A stretch of 10,334 nt of DNA from Paracoccaceae bacterium (lineage in GTDB: Bacteria; Pseudomonadota; Alphaproteobacteria; Rhodobacterales; Rhodobacteraceae). A program made the translations under genes and the position numbers. Position 1 is the stretch's first letter; every line of letters begins with the position of its first letter. Below, one piece after another: positions 1 through 5,947 of the stretch. Under the pieces are notes generated by a model. That model worked only from the letters and a program-made list of their open reading frames with translations, did no database searches and was not told the DNA's origin. Location of the stretch: NCBI GenBank assembly GCA_007123625.1, contig SKKS01000301.1, positions 1-10,334 of the forward strand. Reading direction: 5' to 3'.

Positions 1-569
1 CCAATGACTATGTCGGCAAGGGCCTGTCGGGCGGCATGATCGTCGTGCGCCCGCGCATGTCGTCGCCGCTGGTCGCGCATGAAAACACCATCATCGGCAA
101 CACGGTGCTTTACGGGGCGACGGCGGGGTACCTGTTTGCCGCCGGGCGCGCGGGCGAACGCTTCGCGGTGCGCAATTCGGGTGCGCATGTGGTGATCGAG
201 GGCTGTGGCTCCAACGGCTGCGAATACATGACCGGCGGGGTTGCGGTGATCCTTGGCAACATCGGTGCCAACTTCGGCGCCGGGATGACCGGGGGCATGG
301 CGTATGTCCATGACCCGGATGGCACCGCCAAGGAACTGCTGAACCTGGAAACGCTGGTCACTTGCCCGGTGACGGTCGATCACTGGGAGGCGCAGCTCAA
401 AGGTCTGATCGAACGCCACGCCACTGAGACCGAAAGCCTGCGCGCGCGCGAAATCCTGCGGCGCTGGGATGTCGAGAAAGCCCGATTCATCCAGATCTGC
501 CCCAAGGAAATGCTGCAGCATCTGGAACAGCCGCTGAGCCTGGAGCCCAGCGCCATCCCGGCGGAATGA
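1..569 (+). CDS. gltB: Glutamate synthase large subunit, C-terminal part (5'-truncated by window)
   Basis: The reading frame is open from base 3 and the gene starts outside the window. About 188 residues are visible. They form the glycine-rich GXGXG beta-helix domain that ends the large (alpha) subunit of NADPH-dependent glutamate synthase, which makes two glutamates from glutamine and 2-oxoglutarate in the cytoplasm. The repeated pattern of Gly-rich turns is plain: GKGLSGG near the edge, NTVLYGATAG, GCGSNGCEYMTGG and GANFGAGMTGG. A short charged helical tail (about residues 120-175) and the ending with CPKEML are usual for the proteobacterial protein. The glutaminase and FMN/Fe-S synthase domains must lie upstream of the window. 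The stop at 567-569 is followed 8 bp later by a strong hairpin, and the next gene converges on it, so this looks like the end of a transcription unit. The family call is firm. Confidence 0.95.
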   Translation, partial: NDYVGKGLSGGMIVVRPRMSSPLVAHENTIIGNTVLYGATAGYLFAAGRAGERFAVRNSGAHVVIEGCGSNGCEYMTGGVAVILGNIGANFGAGMTGGMAYVHDPDGTAKELLNLETLVTCPVTVDHWEAQLKGLIERHATETESLRAREILRRWDVEKARFIQICPKEMLQHLEQPLSLEPSAIPAE

Positions 570-577
570 ATGCCAAG

Positions 578-605
578 GCGCACCGCCGCCATGACGGCGG
601 TGCGC
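578..605. terminator. Perfect 11-bp hairpin between convergent gltB and DUF2478 genes
   Basis: Bases 578-588 pair perfectly with 595-605 around a 6-base loop (589-594). The stem is almost all G-C. It lies 8 bp past the gltB stop and 38 bp past the stop of the converging minus-strand gene, so it is well placed to end transcription from both sides. There is no T-tract on either strand. This makes it a non-canonical intrinsic terminator or an RNA 3'-end stabiliser. The hairpin is seen directly; its function is inferred from position. Confidence 0.7.
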
Positions 606-643
606 AGATTGTCGGCAGGTTGGGCGCAGATGTGCGGCGCTGC

Positions 644-1213
644 TCAGGGCAGGGCGCGGGCGCCTCGGGTGTCGGATGTGCCTTCGGGCAGGCCCCCCGA
701 TTGCGCGACCGCCGCGCGGCACCAGTCCAGCACAGGATCCAGCGCGAAGGGCAGGGCGGTGCCGAACCCGTCCACGAAGCTGTCGAACCCTGGCAGGCCG
801 CCGCGCCCCACTGCGGTCAGCACCGGAATGCCTTCGCCCAGTGCGGCGGCGATGACCGGGCGGAACCCGCGCCCGTCCATTTCGGCCTTGCCGAACTTGT
901 TGACGATCAGCAGATGCGGGCGGTCGGCCAGTGTACGCTCGACCGCTGCAGCGGCCTCCTCCAGCGCGCCGGGGTCCAGCCTGCAGCCGCGTGCATGGGC
1001 ACCGAGCCGCTGGCTGATGCAGATGTACCGCCCCGCGCCAAGCAGCCGCAGGTTCATGTCGCAGCGCCCGTCCTGCCCGTCATCGGGGCCGGTGCTGGTA
1101 TTTTCCTGCACCGCGCCTGCCAGCCGCAGCCCCTCGGCATCCAGCCGGTCGGCGATGCTCAGAAGCATTGCATCCAGAACGCCGCGCTGATCGGTCACCA
1201 CATAACCCAGCAT
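644..1213 (-). CDS. DUF2478 family protein, probably linked to molybdenum metabolism
   Basis: The product has 189 residues and no experimentally settled function that I know of. The conserved pattern I associate with DUF2478 is visible: LAGAVQEN (31-38), CDMNLRLL (51-58), ISQRLGAHARGCRLDPGALE (66-85) and VNKFGKAEMDGRGFR (104-118). Family members are often encoded beside molybdenum transport or cofactor genes, which agrees with the fdhD-mobA-mobB-moeA block here. There is no Walker A loop, signal peptide or membrane segment, so a cytoplasmic protein is expected. The NKFG motif with its following acidic and glycine residues recalls the back half of small P-loop NTPases, but that is only a resemblance. 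The frame is open far upstream, antisense to fdhD and mobA. I chose the ATG at 1213 because AAGAGG (1221-1226, minus strand) sits 7 nt before it and conserved sequence begins there. The gene is divergent from fdhD with 66 bp between starts. Confidence 0.85.
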   Translation of the reverse strand: MLGYVVTDQRGVLDAMLLSIADRLDAEGLRLAGAVQENTSTGPDDGQDGRCDMNLRLLGAGRYICISQRLGAHARGCRLDPGALEEAAAAVERTLADRPHLLIVNKFGKAEMDGRGFRPVIAAALGEGIPVLTAVGRGGLPGFDSFVDGFGTALPFALDPVLDWCRAAVAQSGGLPEGTSDTRGARALP

Positions 1214-1279
1214 GTCAGGGCCTCTTGTCCGTATCCCGTGTTTGAATACATTATGCCAGCGTAAGGATAAAGGGATCCG
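1214..1279. promoter_or_regulatory. Divergent promoter region between DUF2478 and fdhD, with imperfect palindrome
   Basis: These 66 bp separate two divergent start codons and must hold both promoters unless transcription enters from elsewhere. The middle (about 1240-1271) is clearly AT-richer than the surroundings. Bases 1251-1264 form an imperfect palindrome, TTATGCCAGCGTAA, with five Watson-Crick pairs and one G-T wobble per six-base arm. On the plus strand TTGAAT (1242-1247) and GATAAA (1266-1271), 18 bp apart, loosely resemble -35 and -10 boxes. They would put the start of transcription almost at the fdhD ATG. I do not recognise a ModE or FNR consensus. The region is sure as an intergenic promoter interval; the individual elements are weak. 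Confidence 0.45.
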
Positions 1280-2152
1280 ATGGATATTTCCGCACCACTC
1301 ATGCCGACCCCGGACAACCCGCGCCTGACCCGGCGGGTGCGCGGCCATGACCAGACCGGCGCCGCGACCGAAATTGCAGTGGTCGAGGAACGGCCACTGA
1401 CAATCTTCCTCAACAGCCAGGAAATCGTCACCGCCATGACCATAGGTGATTATCCAGAATATCTGGCTCTGGGTTTTCTGCGCAACCAGGGAATGCTGCG
1501 CGCCGATGATGTGGTGACCGGCATCGACTATGACGAGGACCTTGAGGTGGTGGTGGTGCGCACCGACCGTGCCACCAGCTACGAGGAAAAGGTGAAGAAG
1601 AAGACCCGCACCTCGGGCTGTGCGGTGGGCACGGTGTTCGGCGACATGATGGAAGGACTGGAGGGGCTGACGCTGCCTGCAGCCGAGTTGCGCACAAGCT
1701 GGCTTTATGCGCTCTCGAAAGCGATCAACACCACGCCGTCGCTGTATCTGGAAGCCGGCGCGATTCACGGCACGGTGCTGTGCCACGGTGACCGGATGCT
1801 GGTCTATATGGAGGATGTCGGCCGCCACAATGCGGTGGACAAGATCGCAGGCTGGATGTTCCGCCATGGCGTGGATGGGGCGGACAAGATTCTGTATACC
1901 ACCGGGCGGCTGACCTCGGAAATGGTCATCAAGACCGCGCAGATGGGGATCCCGGTGCTGGCGTCGCGTTCGGGTTTTACCGGCTGGGGGGTCGAGATTG
2001 CACAACAGGTGGGGCTGACGCTGATCGGGCGTATGCGGGGCCAGCGCTTTGTCTGCCTGTCGGGCGAGGAGCGTTTGATCCGCGATGCCGACCCGACCGC
2101 AGCGGGCGACGAGGACCGCCGCCACCGGCGCAAGGGGGCCGGGGATGACTGA
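1280..2152 (+). CDS. fdhD: Formate dehydrogenase accessory sulfurtransferase FdhD
   Basis: FdhD takes sulfur from a cysteine desulfurase and passes it to the bis-MGD cofactor of formate dehydrogenase, which is inactive without the sulfido ligand. It is a cytoplasmic, cofactor-binding chaperone. The 290 residues match the family in length (E. coli about 277). Visible motifs are EERPLTIFLN (36-45), IGDYPEYLALGFL (55-67), the loop TSGCAVGTVFGD (111-122) and the signature EDVGRHNAVDK (178-188), then GRLTSEMV (209-216) and ASRSGFTGWGVE (228-239). The loop carries a single cysteine, C114, where E. coli FdhD has a CxxC pair (C121/C124). The other cysteines (C168, C259) are not in that loop. The tail after about residue 270 is charged and probably disordered. 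The ATG at 1280 follows purine-rich AAGGATAAAGGGA. The next gene, mobA, makes the cofactor that FdhD modifies. The family call is firm. Confidence 0.95.
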   Translation: MDISAPLMPTPDNPRLTRRVRGHDQTGAATEIAVVEERPLTIFLNSQEIVTAMTIGDYPEYLALGFLRNQGMLRADDVVTGIDYDEDLEVVVVRTDRATSYEEKVKKKTRTSGCAVGTVFGDMMEGLEGLTLPAAELRTSWLYALSKAINTTPSLYLEAGAIHGTVLCHGDRMLVYMEDVGRHNAVDKIAGWMFRHGVDGADKILYTTGRLTSEMVIKTAQMGIPVLASRSGFTGWGVEIAQQVGLTLIGRMRGQRFVCLSGEERLIRDADPTAAGDEDRRHRRKGAGDD

Positions 2153-2196
2153 GCGCGCGCGGCTTCCGGCCGGGGAAAGATGGGGCGGCGGCGAAA

Positions 2197-2250
2197 GGGG
2201 GGCTTTCTGCCCCCCTCGGCGCGTACCGCGCCTCACCCCCCGAGGATATT
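2197..2250. repeat. Composite inverted-repeat element between fdhD and mobA
   Basis: The 123-bp gap between fdhD and mobA holds a compact palindromic unit. Stem 1 pairs 2197-2203 with 2209-2215 (GGGGGGC / GCCCCCC, loop TTTCT). Stem 2 pairs 2218-2223 with 2227-2232 (GGCGCG / CGCGCC, loop TAC). An alternative outer stem, CCTCGG at 2214-2219 with CCGAGG at 2240-2245, could enclose stem 2 but competes for the GG at 2218-2219. It is followed by GGATATTTCAGCACAGATGA. From memory, similar units (C-rich and G-rich arms followed by GAGGATATTT) recur between genes in Rhodobacteraceae chromosomes, like REP elements. I cannot verify copy number here. It may end fdhD transcription or stabilise RNA ends. 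The structure is seen; the repeat status is recollection. Confidence 0.65.
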
Positions 2251-2275
2251 TCAGCACAGATGATAAGGGCAGGGC

Positions 2276-2887
2276 ATGAACAGGCCGGTGGGAATGATTC
2301 TGGCTGGGGGACAGGCCACGCGGATGGGCGGCGGCGACAAGGGGATGCTGTCCTTGGGCGGGCGGCGGATCGTAGATCATGTTATCGAGCGGCTGGGCCC
2401 GCAGGTCGCAGCGCTCGCGTTGAATGCAAATGGCGATCCGGCACGCTTTGCGGCGCTGGGGTTGCCGGTGGTCGCGGACAGCCTGCCGGACTGGCCCGGG
2501 CCGCTGGCGGGGGTGCTGGCGGGGCTGGACTGGGCCGCTGCACAGGGCGCGGAAGCGGTGGTCAGCGCAGCCGCCGATACGCCGTTCCTGCCGCACGATC
2601 TGGTGGCGGGGCTGCAGGCCGCAGCGGGCCCATCGGGTCTGGCGCTCGCGGCCAGCCGGGATGCGGCGGGCAAGCTCTGGCGGCACCCGACCTTCGGACT
2701 GTGGCCGGTCGCCCTGCGTGACGACCTGCGCGCGGCACTGAAGGGGGGATTGCGCAAGGTGGTGCTGTGGACTGATGGCCACGGGGCCGGAACGGCGGAA
2801 TTCACCACCACGCCGCTTGATCCGTTCTTCAACGTCAACACGCCCGAGGATCTGGCGCAGGCCGAAGCGCTGGCAGCGCGGGCATGA
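2276..2887 (+). CDS. mobA: Molybdenum cofactor guanylyltransferase MobA
   Basis: MobA transfers GMP from GTP to Mo-molybdopterin, giving the MGD and bis-MGD forms used by formate dehydrogenase, nitrate reductase and DMSO reductase families. The protein is cytoplasmic, with 203 residues (E. coli 194). It has the nucleotidyltransferase Rossmann-like fold. The GTP loop LAGGQATRMGGGDK covers residues 9-22, with K22 the expected phosphate-binding lysine. WPGPLAGVLAGLDW (73-86) is a family motif. D101 in AADTPFLP (99-106) is the expected Mg-binding aspartate. HPTFGLWP (137-144) and FNVNTPEDL (185-193) are the usual C-terminal motifs. The ATG at 2276 is chosen because AAGGG (2265-2269) lies 6 nt before it and the GTP loop falls at the normal distance from the start. 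The stop overlaps the mobB ATG by 4 bp (ATGA), so the two are translationally coupled. Confidence 0.95.
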   Translation: MNRPVGMILAGGQATRMGGGDKGMLSLGGRRIVDHVIERLGPQVAALALNANGDPARFAALGLPVVADSLPDWPGPLAGVLAGLDWAAAQGAEAVVSAAADTPFLPHDLVAGLQAAAGPSGLALAASRDAAGKLWRHPTFGLWPVALRDDLRAALKGGLRKVVLWTDGHGAGTAEFTTTPLDPFFNVNTPEDLAQAEALAARA

Positions 2888-3378
2888 GGGTCTACGGGGT
2901 CACCGGCTGGAAGAACACCGGCAAGACCGGGTTGATGGAACGCCTGGTGTCCGAGATCACGGCGCGCGGGTTCAGCGTCTCCACGCTCAAGCATGCCCAT
3001 CACAACACCGATGTGGACCAGCCCGGCACCGACAGCCACCGCCACCGGGTAGCGGGCGCGCGCGAGGTGTTGCTGGCCTCGCCCCACCGCTGGGCGCTGA
3101 TGACCGAGTTGCGCGGCGTTCCCGAGCCGTCGCTTGCAGCGTTGCTGGCGCGTCTGGCGCCGGTGGATCTGGTGCTGATCGAAGGCTACAAGCGCGCGCC
3201 GCATCCCAAGGTCGAATGCCACCGGGCCGATGCGAGGCGCGCGCTGCTGGCCCCGGGCAACCCCACCATCCGTGCGGTTGCCTCGGATGCCGTGCATCCG
3301 GGGCTGGAGGTGCCGCTATTCGATCTGGACGACACCGCCACGATCGCGGATTTCATTCTGGCCGAGGTGGGGTTGTGA
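2884..3378 (+). CDS. mobB: Molybdopterin-guanine dinucleotide biosynthesis protein MobB
   Basis: MobB is a small P-loop GTP-binding protein that binds MobA and is thought to help guanine-dinucleotide formation or hand-over. It is not strictly required for it in E. coli. The 164 residues are close to the usual length (E. coli about 175). The Walker A loop GWKNTGKT is at 8-15. KHAHH (36-40) and DQPGTDSHRHRVAGA (45-59) are the conserved family blocks. LVLIEGYKRAPHPKVE (96-111) is the Walker-B-like strand and following motif. The ATG at 2884 shares 4 bp with the mobA stop. There is no strong ribosome-binding site of its own, so translation probably depends on mobA. The stop TGA (3376-3378) overlaps the GTG start of the next gene. 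The mobA-mobB-moeA order makes one pathway operon. Confidence 0.95.
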   Translation: MRVYGVTGWKNTGKTGLMERLVSEITARGFSVSTLKHAHHNTDVDQPGTDSHRHRVAGAREVLLASPHRWALMTELRGVPEPSLAALLARLAPVDLVLIEGYKRAPHPKVECHRADARRALLAPGNPTIRAVASDAVHPGLEVPLFDLDDTATIADFILAEVGL

Positions 3379-5612
3379 GGTTCGACCGGATCGTGGTCGT
3401 GGACTGGTCCGCCGCCGGGCGGCCCGTGACCGGGCGCGATTCGATCTGGATTGCCACATGGACTGCCACGGCGCGCGGCGGGGATGTGCGGACCGCGAAC
3501 CCGCCGACGCGTGCCGCCGCCGCGGCGTATCTGCAGCAGATGGTGACCGATGCCCTGGCTGCGGGCGAGCGGGTCCTGATCGGGGCCGATTTCGCCTTCG
3601 GCTATCCGGCGGGTTTCGCGCAGGCGCTGGCTGGGCGGGCAGAAGCGCTGGCGGTCTGGGAATGGCTGGCCGCGCGCATCGAGGATGATGCCGCGAACCG
3701 CAACAACCGCTTTGAGGTGGCCGCCGGAATCAACCGCGCGCTGCCGGGGGTTGGGCCGTTCTGGTTCCGCCCGAAGGCGCTGGACCTGCCGGATCTGCCG
3801 CTCAGGGGATCGGCGCGGCGCAATCACGGACTGCCTGATCTGCGCGCGGTGGATGTGCGTGCGCCGGGGGCGCAGTCGGTGTGGAAGCTGGGCGGGGCAG
3901 GCGCGGTGGGCAGCCAGGCGCTGACGGGCCTGCCGGTGCTGTGGCGGTTGCGGGCGGCGCATCCAGGCAAGGTCGCGGTATGGCCCTGCGAGGACTGGCG
4001 CGCGGCCCCGGTGGTGCTGGCTGAGGTCTATCCGTCGCTGCTGCGCGCGGAGATTGCGCAGATCATGCCCGGCAACGCAGGCGGGCGTGGCCGCCACGGC
4101 TGGCCGGTCAGGGATGCGGTGCAGGTGCGTATGCTCGCCCTTGCGCTGGCCGGGCTGGGCGACGGGATTGCGGCGTTGCTGGAGGCACCCAATCCGGCGG
4201 TCGCACTGGCCGAAGAGGGGTGGATCCTGGGGGTCGGCGCCGAAGCGCCCTTGCGCGATGCCGCCCGCGCGCTGGGCGATGCGGCGCTTCCGCCCCCCCG
4301 CCCCGAGATGCCGGAGCCTGCCCCTGCGCGCCTGACCCCGCCGCGGTTGCGCAATGACTGCTTCGCGATGCCGCAGGGCGTGGACTGGGTGCCGGTCGAC
4401 GATGCACTGGCGCGGCTGCGGGCGGCGTTGGCGCCGATCACCGACACCGAGACCCTGCGCGTGGCCGAGGCAGGCGGGCGTGTTCTGGTCGGGGACGCCC
4501 GGGCGCGCCGGTCGAACCCGCCGCATCCGAATGCCGCCGTCGATGGTTATGGCTTTGCCCATGCGTCGCTGGATGGGCCCGGATCATATGAATTGCCGCT
4601 TCTGGCCGGGCGGGCGGCGGCGGGCCAGCCCTTTGCCGAGGCCGTGCCACCGGGCGCGGCGCTGCGGATCCTGACCGGCGCGATCCTGCCTGCAGGAGTG
4701 GATACGGTCGTGCTTGAAGAAGATTGCGCCACCGACGCCCGCCGCGTGGCCTTTGACGGGCCGGTGAAGCGCGGCGCCAACACCCGGCGCGCGGGCGAGG
4801 ATGTGCTCGAAGGCGCAACCGCGCTGCCTTCCGGGCGGCGGCTGACACCGGCGGACCTGGCATTGCTGTCGGCGCTGGGGGTCGGACAGGTGCAGGTGGT
4901 GCGCAGGTTGCGGGTGGGCGTCCTGTCCACCGGCGACGAATTGCTGGCTGATCCCGGGGCACCGGCGGCGGCGCATCAGATTTTCGATGCGAACCGGCCC
5001 ATGTTGCTTGAGGTCGTGCGCCGCTGGGGTCATGCGGCGGTCGATCTGGGCCACGCGCCCGACGATGCGGATGCGATCGCCGCGCGGCTGGACCATGGCG
5101 CAGGCGCTGCGGATGTGATCCTGACCTCGGGTGGGGCGTCGGCGGGGGACGAGGACCACGTCTCGCGCCTGTTGCGCGATCGGGCGCGGTTGTCGAGCTG
5201 GCGCATCGCGCTGAAGCCCGGACGCCCGCTGGCGCTGGCGCTGTGGCCGGGCGCACAAGGCATTTCCGTGCCGGTGATCGGCCTGCCGGGCAACCCTGTG
5301 GCGGCCCTTGTCTGCACGTTGATCTTTGGCCGCCCGGCGCTGTCGTTCCTGTCGGGCGCAGGCTGGGCCGTGCCACAGGGATTCATGGTGCTGGCGGCGT
5401 TCTCCAAGCGCAAGAAACCAGGGCGGCGCGAATACCTGCGCGCACGCCTGAACGACAACGGCGAGGCCGAGGTGTTCGCCTCCGAAGGCTCGGGCCGGAT
5501 CAGCGGGCTGAGCTGGGCCGAGGGGCTGGTGGAACTGCCCGATGGCGCGGCCACGATCGCGCCGGGCGATCCGGTACGCTACCTGCCCTATGCGGGGTTC
5601 GGGATCGGCTAA
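3375..5612 (+). CDS. moeA: Two-domain protein: N-terminal RNase H-like/DUF429-like domain fused to MoeA molybdopterin molybdenumtransferase
   Basis: MoeA inserts molybdate into adenylylated molybdopterin, forming Mo-cofactor in the cytoplasm. The product has 745 residues against about 411 for E. coli MoeA. Residues ~328-745 are a complete MoeA: NAAVDGYGF (386-394), RRAGEDV (471-477), the MPT-binding fold with STGDEL (518-523) and SGGASAGDEDH (585-595), KPGRPLALAL (614-623), GLPGNPVAA (636-644) and a C-terminal beta domain. Residues 1-~305 are a separate domain with VVVDWSA (D10), IGADFAFGYP (D72), VLAEVYPSL (E217) and VRDAVQVRMLALAL (D247). This spacing of acidic residues after strands recalls RNase H-like DUF429 proteins, which is inference. 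A Pro-rich linker covers ~306-325. The GTG at 3375 overlaps the mobB stop and has GAGG (3364-3367) 7 nt upstream. The frame is open 200 codons further upstream inside mobA/mobB, but those codons are shadow. An internal ATG at 4368 could give a stand-alone MoeA, though without a visible ribosome-binding site. Confidence 0.9.
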   Translation: MRFDRIVVVDWSAAGRPVTGRDSIWIATWTATARGGDVRTANPPTRAAAAAYLQQMVTDALAAGERVLIGADFAFGYPAGFAQALAGRAEALAVWEWLAARIEDDAANRNNRFEVAAGINRALPGVGPFWFRPKALDLPDLPLRGSARRNHGLPDLRAVDVRAPGAQSVWKLGGAGAVGSQALTGLPVLWRLRAAHPGKVAVWPCEDWRAAPVVLAEVYPSLLRAEIAQIMPGNAGGRGRHGWPVRDAVQVRMLALALAGLGDGIAALLEAPNPAVALAEEGWILGVGAEAPLRDAARALGDAALPPPRPEMPEPAPARLTPPRLRNDCFAMPQGVDWVPVDDALARLRAALAPITDTETLRVAEAGGRVLVGDARARRSNPPHPNAAVDGYGFAHASLDGPGSYELPLLAGRAAAGQPFAEAVPPGAALRILTGAILPAGVDTVVLEEDCATDARRVAFDGPVKRGANTRRAGEDVLEGATALPSGRRLTPADLALLSALGVGQVQVVRRLRVGVLSTGDELLADPGAPAAAHQIFDANRPMLLEVVRRWGHAAVDLGHAPDDADAIAARLDHGAGAADVILTSGGASAGDEDHVSRLLRDRARLSSWRIALKPGRPLALALWPGAQGISVPVIGLPGNPVAALVCTLIFGRPALSFLSGAGWAVPQGFMVLAAFSKRKKPGRREYLRARLNDNGEAEVFASEGSGRISGLSWAEGLVELPDGAATIAPGDPVRYLPYAGFGIG

Positions 5613-5947
5613 GGCGCTCAGTTTGCCATGCCCTGACATAGGGACGCGCCATTCCCCCAGGGGCCGGGCGTGTTCGTTAGCGGGCTTTCCCGCCCGTCTT
5701 CTGCGCATGCCGCGCCTCATCCCGTTGGGCGTGGCAGCCCGCGCGCCGCGCGCTCGGGCCGGGCCCAACCCCGGCTGCGCCGCAGGGAACCTGTGGTGCT
5801 GGCCCGGGGGCGGGAGAACCGGTCAGACGTGCTGTGCTGCTTTTTTGCACGCGCACCTGCGGCCAAAGTGCGCGCGCGCCGCGCAGCGCCCGCGCAGTTG
5901 CCAAAGGGGGCTTGTTCCCGCGCAACCGGCGTTGCATAGCACGGGGC
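5613..5947. other. 335-bp intergenic region between moeA and nth, no convincing gene
   Basis: No frame here reads like a protein family. The small frames on both strands are rich in Arg, Ala, Pro and Gly, as expected from unselected high-GC DNA. Visible contents are a short hairpin at 5680-5693, several GC-rich imperfect palindromes around 5740-5790, and a run of six T at 5841-5846. Near the nth start, TTGTTC (5912-5917) and CATAGC (5935-5940) are 17 bp apart. This pair is a weak promoter match that would put transcription close to the nth ATG. I see no tRNA, known riboswitch or small-RNA signature. Confidence 0.5.
5680..5693 (+). terminator. Possible weak terminator hairpin after moeA
   Basis: GCGGG (5680-5684) pairs with CCCGC (5689-5693) around the loop CTTT. 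The pyrimidine-rich CCGTCTTCT follows. It lies 67 bp past the moeA stop, on the same strand, and could end the Moco operon. The stem is only 5 bp and the T content after it is poor, so this is tentative. Confidence 0.3.

Noticed and set aside
1214..2782. Very long minus-strand open frame continuing from the DUF2478 gene, antisense to fdhD and most of mobA
   Set aside because: The translation is rich in Arg, Gln, His and Pro with no family resemblance, while the plus strand encodes clear fdhD and mobA. The real DUF2478 start at 1213 has a ribosome-binding site. It is a high-GC shadow frame.
2775..3374. 200-codon in-frame extension upstream of the moeA GTG
   Set aside because: It overlaps mobA and all of mobB in another frame and its translation is low-complexity Arg/Gly/Ala. 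The GTG at 3375 has GAGG upstream and overlaps the mobB stop, as expected in this operon.
3186..4562. 458-codon minus-strand open frame antisense to moeA
   Set aside because: Its composition is typical of antisense GC-rich DNA (Arg, Gln, Pro, His), with no recognisable motif; the plus strand holds the N-terminal domain of the MoeA protein.
5841..5846. T6 run as an intrinsic terminator of moeA
   Set aside because: I could not find a stable stem directly before it, and it lies 228 bp past the moeA stop.
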